From NCBI GenBank assembly GCA_035279525.1, contig DATEHQ010000169.1, positions 1 through 6,024 of the forward strand: a stretch of DNA of 6,024 bases, in the 5' to 3' direction. The DNA comes from DATEHQ01 sp035279525 (GTDB lineage Bacteria > Chloroflexota > Dormibacteria > Dormibacterales > Dormibacteraceae). Of this stretch, positions 1-5,944 are shown in pieces. Both the position numbers and the translations under genes were made by a program. Under the pieces are notes generated by a model. The model saw only the letters and a program-made list of their open reading frames with translations. It was not told the origin of the DNA and did not search any database. How positions within the stretch are numbered: position 1 is the stretch's first letter; every line of letters begins with the position of its first letter.

Positions 1-94
1 GGATGGCGCCCGCGACGAGCGGAGTGCCGCACTGCTGGCAGAACGCGTTGCCGTCCGGGTTTTGCGCGCCACAGCGCGCGCAGGTCATCGGCAT
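1..94 (-). CDS. Zinc-ribbon protein, N-terminal part only (runs off the left edge)
   Basis: The first 31 residues are visible. They form a compact zinc ribbon: Cys5 and Cys8 (CARC), then Cys19 and Cys22 (CQQC), each pair followed by a Gly as in treble-clef or rubredoxin-like knuckles. The visible part ends in a hydrophobic-leaning LVAGAI, so the function of the rest cannot be told. The ATG at 94-92 lies 1 bp after the stop of the PrsW-like gene (96-98). It has a good ribosome binding site inside the end of that gene (minus-strand GGAGAAGGG, bases 100-108, 5 nt from the start), which points to one mRNA with coupled translation. A second ATG two codons later (88-86) is possible. Zinc ribbons of this type often head bacterial membrane or FHA-type proteins, so the family is undetermined. 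The ribbon is seen directly; co-function with the neighbour is inferred. Confidence 0.72.
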   Translation of the reverse strand, partial: MPMTCARCGAQNPDGNAFCQQCGTPLVAGAI

Positions 95-95
95 G

Positions 96-1244
96 TCAGC
101 CCTTCTCCGCGGCTTCCGGCACGTTGCGAGGGCGGCGCCCACGCTTGACCGCGTTGGGCGCGGCGGTGAGCGCCATGCCGCAGCTCGGACAGAAGCCCGA
201 AGCCACGATGTGCATGTGGCAGTTGGGACACACGGTTTCCGCGTAACCCATGTGCGCGGCCTCCTGCATCAGTGCGTGATGGAGCAGGAACCGTACATAG
301 ATCAGCAGCGAGCCGACGACCGCGGCCTGCCACACGAGGACGAGGAGCTGGCTGACCGCCACGTCCTTCAAGACCTGGGTGCCGGCCGAGAAGGCCACGT
401 GCGCGATCAGGGCCATCGCGACCCCGCCGATCTCCCGAGCAGACAGCGGCCCTCGGCGGTACCGCCAGACGGTGGCGACGACCATGCCCGTGGCGCTTCC
501 CTGCATGAGGGGTTGGAGGACCGCGATCGTGGCGAGGTCGTAGATCCAGTTGCCTGGGGTCGTGTGCACCGGCAGGCTGGTCAGCGTGGTCGAAAATCCG
601 ATGAGGGTCTCCGCGAGGCTGAATCCAAGGCCGGCCGCGATGCCGAAAACGAGGCCGTCCACGGTCTCAGGAAAATCCCTGCGGTTGGGCAGGAAGATTG
701 CCGGCAGCGGCTTCAGGACCTCCTGGACGACCGGGAACAGAAGGCCCACGAGCAGCAGTCCTCCGATGCTGATGCCGGCGTTGTGCAGGGGGTTGCCGAC
801 GTCCAGGAGCGGGTGATAGATCAGCCGCTCGAGCACGGTCACCACGATCCCGACCGCGATGCCGCCGCCAAGCGTGAAACCGAGCACGGTCGCGGGCTCG
901 TCGCGGTACACCTGTGCCTCGTACAGGTAGATCAGGTAGAGGACGGGGATAAGGAATGCGGCGACGAGGATCGCCGCCGTGATCAGGCCCGCGACATAAA
1001 GGACGAGGATCGCCGCGAGACCGACGAGGAACGCCCAGCGAAATTCGTGGATCTTGTGGTGCCCCAGGTGGGGAAACAGCGTGGTGAGGATCGACGGCTG
1101 GGCGACATGCTCACCGGGATGCGCCGCGTATCGATGCTCGCGACGCTTGGCGTCGCCAGACTCGGCGGTCGTGCCTTGATGGGCCCCGCACCGCGTGCAA
1201 AACGTGCCGTCGGGAACGTCGTGAGCGCAGTGGTCGCATCGCAC
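96..1244 (-). CDS. PrsW-like polytopic membrane protein with N- and C-terminal zinc ribbons
   Basis: This 382-residue protein is probably related to PrsW intramembrane metalloproteases, which cleave membrane proteins such as anti-sigma factors. Residues 1-20 are a zinc ribbon (Cys3, Cys6, Cys16, Cys19). A hydrophilic linker follows, then about eight hydrophobic segments (roughly 68-320). A second zinc ribbon (Cys339, Cys342, Cys352, Cys355) and a basic tail close the protein. Family-like motifs are QEVLK at 174-178 in place of the usual EExxK, a DGLVFG...GFSLAE stretch at 196-212 resembling the FxxxE motif, and His282 in HVAFS. The first Glu is therefore Gln, and the final Asp/Asn is Ser286. 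Activity is uncertain, and an inactive homologue is possible. The GTG at 1244-1242 is the only start in the frame after an upstream stop at 1257-1259, and no clear Shine-Dalgarno precedes it. The downstream zinc-ribbon gene follows after 1 bp. The membrane and ribbon architecture is clear; the catalytic assignment is tentative. Confidence 0.82.
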   Translation of the reverse strand: MRCDHCAHDVPDGTFCTRCGAHQGTTAESGDAKRREHRYAAHPGEHVAQPSILTTLFPHLGHHKIHEFRWAFLVGLAAILVLYVAGLITAAILVAAFLIPVLYLIYLYEAQVYRDEPATVLGFTLGGGIAVGIVVTVLERLIYHPLLDVGNPLHNAGISIGGLLLVGLLFPVVQEVLKPLPAIFLPNRRDFPETVDGLVFGIAAGLGFSLAETLIGFSTTLTSLPVHTTPGNWIYDLATIAVLQPLMQGSATGMVVATVWRYRRGPLSAREIGGVAMALIAHVAFSAGTQVLKDVAVSQLLVLVWQAAVVGSLLIYVRFLLHHALMQEAAHMGYAETVCPNCHMHIVASGFCPSCGMALTAAPNAVKRGRRPRNVPEAAEKG

Positions 1245-1258
1245 GAGCCGTAAAGCTT

Positions 1259-1279
1259 AAACCGGAGGCCCTCCGGTTT
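1259..1279 (-). terminator. Perfect 9-bp hairpin between msrA and the PrsW-like gene
   Basis: Bases 1259-1267 and 1271-1279 are exact reverse complements (AAACCGGAG / CTCCGGTTT) around a 3-nt loop. The hairpin lies 8 bp past the msrA stop. Read on the minus strand it ends in TTT followed by AAGCTTT, so it resembles an intrinsic terminator with a poor, interrupted U-tract. It also sits only 14 nt before the GTG of the PrsW-like gene, so it could instead influence that gene's 5' end. Terminator is the more usual reading. Confidence 0.5.
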
Positions 1280-1287
1280 CGGACGGC

Positions 1288-1809
1288 TTACGACCGGGTG
1301 GTCTTCTCCGCCGCCTCCGTCTCGGCAGGCACCCATCCCCGGATGAAGTGGCACGAGTAATGACCGGGATGCTTCTCGAAATAGCGCTGGTGATAGTCCT
1401 CGGCCCGCCAGAACGTCGGCGCGGGCACGATCTCGGTGACGATCGGCCGGTCGAACGACCTCTGGGCCTGTTGCTTCGACTCGATCGCGGCCTTCTCTTG
1501 CTCCGGCGAATTGAAGAAGATCACTGAGCGGTACTGGTGGCCGAGGTCCGGGCCCTGCCGGTTGAGGGTCGTGGGGTCGTGCATGTTCCAGAAGGTGTTG
1601 AGCAGCTCCTTGTAAGAAACCTTCGATGGGTCAAAGGTCACCTCGACGGCCTCGGCGTGGCCGGTGCGACCGCCACAGACCTGTTCGTAGCTCGGGTGGT
1701 CGGTCCGGCCGCCCGCGTAGCCGGAAACAGCTTCGACGACGCCCGGAACCTGGTTGAAGAGGTGCTCGACGCCCCAGAAACATCCGCCCGCGAAGGTTGC
1801 TTTCTCCAT
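1288..1809 (-). CDS. msrA: Peptide-methionine (S)-S-oxide reductase MsrA
   Basis: This 173-residue enzyme reduces the S epimer of methionine sulfoxide in proteins and free methionine, repairing oxidative damage in the cytoplasm with thioredoxin as usual electron donor. It spans the whole family domain. The signature GCFWG is at 9-13 with catalytic Cys10. GHAE (50-53) supplies the conserved Glu53, HDP carries Asp78, and QYRS carries Tyr93. The residue before QYRS is His91 where Thr is common. Cys45 and Cys153 are candidates for the recycling disulfide. The ATG at 1809-1807 is chosen because it is preceded by minus-strand GGAG (1815-1818) at 5 nt and because homologues begin just before GCFWG. 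The reading frame stays open far upstream, but that part is antisense to the exporter gene and has no MsrA-like content. The gene diverges from the exporter and is followed by a hairpin, so it is probably monocistronic. There is no signal peptide. The identification is firm. Confidence 0.97.
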   Translation of the reverse strand: MEKATFAGGCFWGVEHLFNQVPGVVEAVSGYAGGRTDHPSYEQVCGGRTGHAEAVEVTFDPSKVSYKELLNTFWNMHDPTTLNRQGPDLGHQYRSVIFFNSPEQEKAAIESKQQAQRSFDRPIVTEIVPAPTFWRAEDYHQRYFEKHPGHYSCHFIRGWVPAETEAAEKTTRS

Positions 1810-1878
1810 CTCGTCTCCACAATACCCTGACCGGTGATACCTCCAAACGGAGCCCCGCGCGGCGCCCGGCGTAGATGG

Positions 1879-3147
1879 GTGCACCTGGCGGTGGTGGACG
1901 TCACGCCGCTGCGGCGCCACCGTGACTTCCGGCTCCTCTTCATCGGCCGCATGGTGTCTTTTTTCGGCTCGATGATCACCTCGGTCGCGGTGCCCTACCA
2001 GGTGTACCAGCTGTCCCACAGCGTGTTCTTGACCGGGATGTTGAGCCTCGTCGAGCTGGTGGCCATCCTCGGGTTCGCGCTGCTCGGAGGCGCCCTGGCG
2101 GACGCGGCCGACCGGCGGTCGATGGTGCTCCTGAGCGAGCTTGCGCTGATGGTCGGCAGCCTGGCCCTGGCCGGGAACTCGTTCCTGCCTCACCCCATCC
2201 TCTGGCTCGTCTTCGTCGTCCTCTCTCTGCAGGCCGCCTTCGACGCCCTCCAGCGCCCATCGCTCGACGCGCTGTTGCCCCGGCTCGTCGACCGGGACGA
2301 GCTCGCCGCCGCGGGCGCGCTCAACCAGGTGCGGGGCACGCTCGGTATGGTCGCCGGGCCGGCGGTCGCGGGGGTGCTGGTCGCGGTGGCCGGCCTGCCG
2401 GTGACCTACCTGGTCGACGTGGCCACCTTCCTGGCCGGCCTGTCCTGCCTCGGCCTGATGCGTGCCGTGCCCCCGCCCGCGGACGCGGCTCGGCCCAGCC
2501 TGCGGCGGGTGATGGAGGGACTGCGCTACGCGCGCAGCCGTCCCGAGTTGATCGGCACCTACGTGGTCGACATCGTGGCGATGCTCTTCGGCATGCCGAT
2601 GGCGCTCTTTCCGGCCATCGCGCAGAGCCTTGGCGGGCCGACCGTCCTCGGCTTCCTCTACGCCGCCCCCGCCGTGGGGTCGTTCATCTTCGCGCTCACG
2701 AGCGGCTGGACCAGGCGAGTTCGACGACACGGCCTGGGGGTCATCGTGGCCGCGACCCTGTGGGGCGTGGCCATCATCGGGTTCGGGTTGGTGCCCGGCG
2801 TGGCCGGCGCGCTGGTCTGCCTGGCGGTCGCCGGCGCGGCCGACTCCACGAGCGGCGTCTTCCGAAGCCTGATCTGGAACCAGACCATCCCCGACTCCCT
2901 GCGCGGCAGGCTCGCCTCCATCGAGCTGCTGAGCTACTCGAGCGGCCCCACCCTGGGCAACTTCGAGGCCGGCGTCGTCGCCTCCCTCTTCGGCATCCGG
3001 GCTTCCATCCTGTCGGGCGGCATCCTGTGCGTGGTGGGCTGCGCCCTGTGCGGCCTGATGCTCCCGGCTTTCCGCAAGTACGACGCGCGGAGCTACCATC
3101 TCGCGCCAGATCGACAGCCCGGTGACGTCAAGCAGGAGAAGGAATGA
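1879..3147 (+). CDS. Major facilitator superfamily exporter (MFS_3 / EntS-like)
   Basis: This is a membrane transporter of about 422 residues, probably a proton-driven exporter; the substrate is unknown. It starts with the typical PLRRHRDFRLLF lead into the first helix. Around residues 71-80 is the loop 2-3 motif GALADAADRR (MFS motif A). A long mid-loop (about 195-222) joins two six-helix halves. Near residues 334-347 is NQTIPDSLRGRLAS, a pattern common in MFS_3 proteins related to the enterobactin exporter EntS and macrolide-efflux MefA. The start is uncertain. A GTG at 1834 is in frame, but the codons between it and 1879 include ATA, AGA, CCA and GGA, unlike the rest of the gene. GTGs at 1879, 1891 and 1894 are better, though none has a clear Shine-Dalgarno. 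The stop overlaps the next gene by 4 bp (ATGA), so the two are probably co-translated. Family confidence is high; substrate unassigned. Confidence 0.93.
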   Translation: MHLAVVDVTPLRRHRDFRLLFIGRMVSFFGSMITSVAVPYQVYQLSHSVFLTGMLSLVELVAILGFALLGGALADAADRRSMVLLSELALMVGSLALAGNSFLPHPILWLVFVVLSLQAAFDALQRPSLDALLPRLVDRDELAAAGALNQVRGTLGMVAGPAVAGVLVAVAGLPVTYLVDVATFLAGLSCLGLMRAVPPPADAARPSLRRVMEGLRYARSRPELIGTYVVDIVAMLFGMPMALFPAIAQSLGGPTVLGFLYAAPAVGSFIFALTSGWTRRVRRHGLGVIVAATLWGVAIIGFGLVPGVAGALVCLAVAGAADSTSGVFRSLIWNQTIPDSLRGRLASIELLSYSSGPTLGNFEAGVVASLFGIRASILSGGILCVVGCALCGLMLPAFRKYDARSYHLAPDRQPGDVKQEKE

Positions 3148-3644
3148 ATTCAGCCGAGGTCGCCTTGCTGGTGGTCACCGCCCTGCTCGCCTTCTGGGCG
3201 GCCGCCTTCGCCACCCGTGCCGACCGTTCCGCGCGAAGCGCTGTGAGGCGCTTTGACCTGGCCACGAAACCGGTGCCCAACATCGTCTTCACGGGCCAGG
3301 TCGCTCCCGGGCAGGCGATCGAGCTCGAGGTCGAGAACCTCGGCGGCACGGTCGCCGCCGGAGGAATCATCGTGCACGCGAGCGACGAGCTCTACGCCGG
3401 CGAGCTGACGCTGCCGGACAAAGCGGCGCCCCGCCGGATCTCACTGCGTTTCGTGGTCAAAGCATGGAAACGCCAGCTGGAGCCGCAGTGCCTGGTGCTC
3501 GTGGTGCGCGACGTGACGGGCAGGTGCTGGGACTACGCCGACGGCGGCAAGCAGGTCAAGAATCCACGCCGCTGGCTCTCGAACCAGCTGCGTGAGCTGC
3601 GCATGCAGGGCATGGTGGACTTTCCGGCCGTCACCGGGAAATAA
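3144..3644 (+). CDS. Hypothetical single-pass membrane protein coupled to the MFS exporter
   Basis: I do not recognise this 166-residue protein. Residues 5-23 form one hydrophobic helix, followed at once by a basic stretch (Arg25, 28, 31, 35, 36). By the positive-inside rule the N-terminus should face out and the rest should be cytoplasmic. Residues 46-125 alternate hydrophobic and polar positions. The segment IELEVENLGGTVAAGG (59-74) resembles beta-sandwich repeats of the CARDB or Ig-like kind, with a strongly hydrophobic strand at 116-122 (CLVLVVR). The C-terminal part (140-155) is basic and helical. Two cysteines (116, 128) are present without a zinc pattern. The ATG at 3144 shares ATGA with the exporter stop and follows AGGAG (3134-3138) at 5 nt, so the start is well supported. 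It could be an accessory or regulatory partner of the exporter, but that rests on gene order alone. Confidence 0.85.
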   Translation: MNSAEVALLVVTALLAFWAAAFATRADRSARSAVRRFDLATKPVPNIVFTGQVAPGQAIELEVENLGGTVAAGGIIVHASDELYAGELTLPDKAAPRRISLRFVVKAWKRQLEPQCLVLVVRDVTGRCWDYADGGKQVKNPRRWLSNQLRELRMQGMVDFPAVTGK

Positions 3645-3653
3645 GTCTCGCGC

Positions 3654-4091
3654 CTAGTGCGTGTGATCGACCTCGGCTTTTAGCTTCAGGTCGACATTTC
3701 CCTTCAGGGCCTGCGACACGGGACAGCCGTCCTTGGCCTCCTCGGCGAACTTCTGGAACTGCGCCGCGTCGATGCCGTGGATGTGTCCCCGAACAGTCAG
3801 CGTGATGGTGGTGATGCCCTTGCCGGGAACGAACTCGACCTCCGCGGTGGTGTTGAGCCGCTCCGGATGGTGGCCGGCCTTGCTCAGGCCGTTGGAGAGC
3901 GCCATCGAATAGCACGCGGCGTGCGCCGCGGCGATGAGCTCTTCAGGGCTGGTTCCACCGTGCGTGCGCTCGGCACGGGTCGCCCAGGTGACTGGGAATT
4001 CGTTGAAGGTCGCGCTCGCCACCTTGACGCGCCCGCGTCCACTGGTCAGGTCGCCCTCCCACACCGCATCGGCTCGACTGATCGCCGCCAT
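3654..4091 (-). CDS. osmC: OsmC-type organic hydroperoxide reductase
   Basis: This 145-residue cytoplasmic enzyme reduces organic hydroperoxides with a pair of redox cysteines. It matches the E. coli OsmC branch over its full length. WEGDLTSGRG lies near the N-terminus (11-20), and Arg39 is the likely active-site Arg. SPEELIAAAHAACYSMALS (48-66) carries peroxidatic Cys60 and the conserved Glu50/51. GIDAAQF is at 106-112, and AKDGCPVSQAL (119-129) carries resolving Cys123. The protein ends in a short His-rich DHTH. The ATG at 4091-4089 is preceded by minus-strand GGAGG (4097-4101) at 5 nt; a TTG four codons upstream lacks such a site. It converges on the membrane-protein gene with 9 bp between stop codons, leaving no room for a separate terminator. 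It diverges from the serine hydrolase across 43 bp. Family known to be stress-induced; no operator is recognisable here. Confidence 0.96.
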   Translation of the reverse strand: MAAISRADAVWEGDLTSGRGRVKVASATFNEFPVTWATRAERTHGGTSPEELIAAAHAACYSMALSNGLSKAGHHPERLNTTAEVEFVPGKGITTITLTVRGHIHGIDAAQFQKFAEEAKDGCPVSQALKGNVDLKLKAEVDHTH

Positions 4092-4096
4092 GTCCA

Positions 4097-4101
4097 CCTC
4101 C
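4097..4101 (-). promoter_or_regulatory. Ribosome binding site of osmC
   Basis: The minus strand reads GGAGG here, 5 nt before the ATG at 4091. It decides for that start over the TTG at 4103, which lies beyond the site. Confidence 0.8.
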
Positions 4102-4134
4102 AACAGAAGACTTCACTGCAGGATAGTTGTTGAC

Positions 4135-5538
4135 GTGGAACCGAACCTGACGGGGATTGCTTCCAGGCTGGAGGCGAAGGCCGCCTCCTTCGTCAAAGAG
4201 AACCGGCTGCCGGGCGCAGCCGTCGGGGTGGTGCACGGCGACCACCTCATCTGGTTCGCGGGCGTGGGCTTTGCCGACGTCGCGACCAGGCGAGTCCCCG
4301 ACGCGTCGACGCTCTACAGGATCGCCTCGATCACCAAGACCTTCACGGGCACGGCGATCATGCAGCTGCGCGATGAGGGCCGGCTGAACCTCGACGATGC
4401 GGCGGTCAAGCATCTGCCTGAGCTGCGAGAAGCCCGCAGCCCCTTCGGCGAGATAGAGCACCTGACCATCAGGCGGATGCTTTCGCACGAATCGGGACTC
4501 CAGAGCGAGCCCCCCGACACCGACTGGCGCCTCGGTCGCTACGACGGAGCGGTGGAGCGAAACCTGGCCCGGATGAAGGACGTCGGCGTCGCCGTGCCGC
4601 CCAACACGCAGCAGAAATACTCGAACCTCGCCTACCAGCTGCTGGGCGAGATCGTGTCCCGGCTCAGCGGGACGCGCTACGTCGACTACGTCCGCTCGTC
4701 GATCCTCGACCCGCTCGGTCTTTCAACCACGTCGTACGAGCCGCTGCCTGACACGCTCGCAAATCGGTGCGCAACGGGGTACGCGGCGCGTTCCTTTTCC
4801 GACGAGCTCAATGTCTCCATCACGGCGCCGACCACCTTCGCCGAGGGAGGGCTCTGGTCGTGCGTCAAAGACCTCGCGCGATGGGTGTCCTTCCAGTTTC
4901 GCGAGGACGGCGGAGCGCGCGGCGGCACGCAGGTGCTCTCCGGCGCCTCACTGCGCGAGATGCACGTCCCGCGTTACATCGGCGACGAGGCCTGGACCGA
5001 GGCCTGGTGCATCGCGTGGTATGCGACTCGCAAGGGTGACGTGGTCTGGATCCAGCACTCGGGTGGGCTTCACGGTTTCCGCACCGACGTTTGCTTCGAC
5101 CCCGAGCACAGGGTCGGCGCGATCGCGCTCATCAACGGTGTCGGCGACGCGGCCGCGCTGGCCATCGACCTCGCAACCATCGCGCGCTCGGCCGTCGCGG
5201 CGGAGGCGCCACGAATCGAGCCGCCAGAGACCATGCCCGAGGCATACCGTCCGCTGCTCGGCTTCTACTTCGCGGACGACATCGGACTGCTGATTCGCCT
5301 GGAGTGGCGCGACGGAAAGCTCATCGTCATAGCCACCGACGACCCTGCCTGGCGTCCAACCCTGAAGCCGACGGACAACCCCGATGTGTTCGTGATCGAG
5401 CCCGGCACGCGCCAGTCAGGAGAGCGAGCAGTATTTCGCCGGCTGGCCGACGGTCGCGTGGCGGCCGTGTTCCTAGCCGCGGGCACCTATTCGCGCCTGG
5501 AGCCGGTCGGCGCGCCCGAGGGGGTCGTCGCCAGCTGA
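4135..5538 (+). CDS. Serine hydrolase of the beta-lactamase / penicillin-binding-protein fold
   Basis: With the GTG at 4135 the product has 467 residues. The three class C-type motifs are present in order: SITK with nucleophile Ser65 and Lys68, YSN at 162-164, and HSG at 308-310 replacing the KTG box. This set is typical of the broad AmpC/EstB/PBP4* family, whose members are esterases, D-aminopeptidases or other amide hydrolases more often than true beta-lactamases. Residues about 365-460 form a separate beta-rich tail (LLGFYFADD... LEWRDGKLIVIA), like the small C-terminal barrel domains of such proteins. No signal peptide or lipobox is visible, so a cytoplasmic location is likely unless the start is wrong. 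The frame is open back to 3934, but that part is antisense to osmC. An ATG at 4090 is an alternative start. AGGA (4120-4123) lies 11 nt before the GTG, a weak site. The stop overlaps the cupin start (TGATG). Confidence 0.9.
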   Translation: MEPNLTGIASRLEAKAASFVKENRLPGAAVGVVHGDHLIWFAGVGFADVATRRVPDASTLYRIASITKTFTGTAIMQLRDEGRLNLDDAAVKHLPELREARSPFGEIEHLTIRRMLSHESGLQSEPPDTDWRLGRYDGAVERNLARMKDVGVAVPPNTQQKYSNLAYQLLGEIVSRLSGTRYVDYVRSSILDPLGLSTTSYEPLPDTLANRCATGYAARSFSDELNVSITAPTTFAEGGLWSCVKDLARWVSFQFREDGGARGGTQVLSGASLREMHVPRYIGDEAWTEAWCIAWYATRKGDVVWIQHSGGLHGFRTDVCFDPEHRVGAIALINGVGDAAALAIDLATIARSAVAAEAPRIEPPETMPEAYRPLLGFYFADDIGLLIRLEWRDGKLIVIATDDPAWRPTLKPTDNPDVFVIEPGTRQSGERAVFRRLADGRVAAVFLAAGTYSRLEPVGAPEGVVAS

Positions 5539-5861
5539 TGGAACTCCATGAGGTGCCTGACATCGACCCCCAGCCACGCGACTCCGAGGGCCACGGCTAC
5601 GTCGATTTCATGAGGTCGGACAAGCTGAGCGTCGGGCTCTCGGTGTGGCCGCGCGGTTCGATCGACCGCCAGCGACCGCACGCCGAGGACGAGGTCTACT
5701 ACGTGATGAGCGGCCGCGGCACGATCCGCGTCGCCGGTGAGGACCACCCGGTCAAAGCCGGCACCATCGTCTTCGTGGCCACCGGTGTCGAGCACAGGTT
5801 CCACGACATTGAAGAAGACCTGCGCGTGCTCGTCTTCTGGGCCCCTCCCCACACGCATTAG
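5538..5861 (+). CDS. Small single-domain cupin protein
   Basis: This 107-residue protein is one cupin barrel, probably metal binding; the reaction cannot be inferred. Cupin motif 1 runs from Gly40 to Gly59, with His48 and Glu52 in RPHAEDEVYYVMSG. The first histidine of the usual HxH is Arg46. Motif 2 starts at Gly75 and carries His86 in ATGVEHRF, with Ala81 where Pro is usual. Three of the four common metal ligands are therefore present. The sequence ends in PPHTH. The ATG at 5538 overlaps the hydrolase stop as TGATG, and AGGGGG (5519-5524) lies 13 nt upstream, so translation probably depends on termination of the hydrolase gene. Such stand-alone cupins include isomerases, dioxygenases and sugar- or ligand-binding proteins. 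Pairing with the hydrolase hints at a joint small-molecule role, but this is inference. Confidence 0.92.
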   Translation: MELHEVPDIDPQPRDSEGHGYVDFMRSDKLSVGLSVWPRGSIDRQRPHAEDEVYYVMSGRGTIRVAGEDHPVKAGTIVFVATGVEHRFHDIEEDLRVLVFWAPPHTH

Positions 5862-5894
5862 ATCGAGGCCCCTGACGCGCCGTGCTGATCCCGT

Positions 5895-5919
5895 GGCCGG
5901 GGGCTCTTCTCATCCGGCC
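5895..5919 (+). terminator. Possible weak hairpin after the cupin gene
   Basis: GGCCGG (5895-5900) and CCGGCC (5914-5919) are exact inverted repeats with a 13-nt loop, in the 83-bp gap between the cupin stop and the next start. No T-tract follows, so it is not a classical terminator. In DNA this GC-rich a 6-bp repeat could be chance. Confidence 0.22.
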
Positions 5920-5944
5920 CAAGTAGCTAGATTTCAGGCTGAAG

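Noticed and set aside
3..1253. A 416-codon open frame on the plus strand opposite the PrsW-like gene
   Set aside because: Its translation is rich in Arg, Asp, Glu and Gly with no domain, as expected for the complement of a high-GC gene. The minus strand encodes clear membrane helices and zinc ribbons.
1810..3099. The msrA frame stays open upstream for over 400 codons, suggesting a long N-terminal extension or fusion
   Set aside because: This part is antisense to the well-supported exporter, is low-complexity (His, Gln, Glu, Arg, Gly), and MsrA starts naturally at 1809 behind a good ribosome binding site.
3934..4134. Upstream extension of the serine hydrolase frame to an ATG at 3934
   Set aside because: It overlaps the conserved N-terminal third of osmC on the other strand and shows no family similarity or signal peptide.
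4120..4148. Possible osmC promoter with a TATCCT -10 on the minus strand
   Set aside because: The spaced -35 position (4143-4148) reads AGGTTC on the minus strand, a poor match, so the -10 resemblance alone is not enough.
2709..4296. The 12-mer GACCAGGCGAGT occurs near 2709 and near 4285
   Set aside because: About one repeated 12-mer is expected by chance in 6 kb. Both copies lie inside unrelated coding regions in different contexts.
5865..5906. Imperfect inverted repeat GAGGCCCC / GGGGGCTC after the cupin gene
   Set aside because: It has one mismatch in eight and a loop of 26 nt with no T-run, which is too weak to call a terminator in GC-rich DNA.
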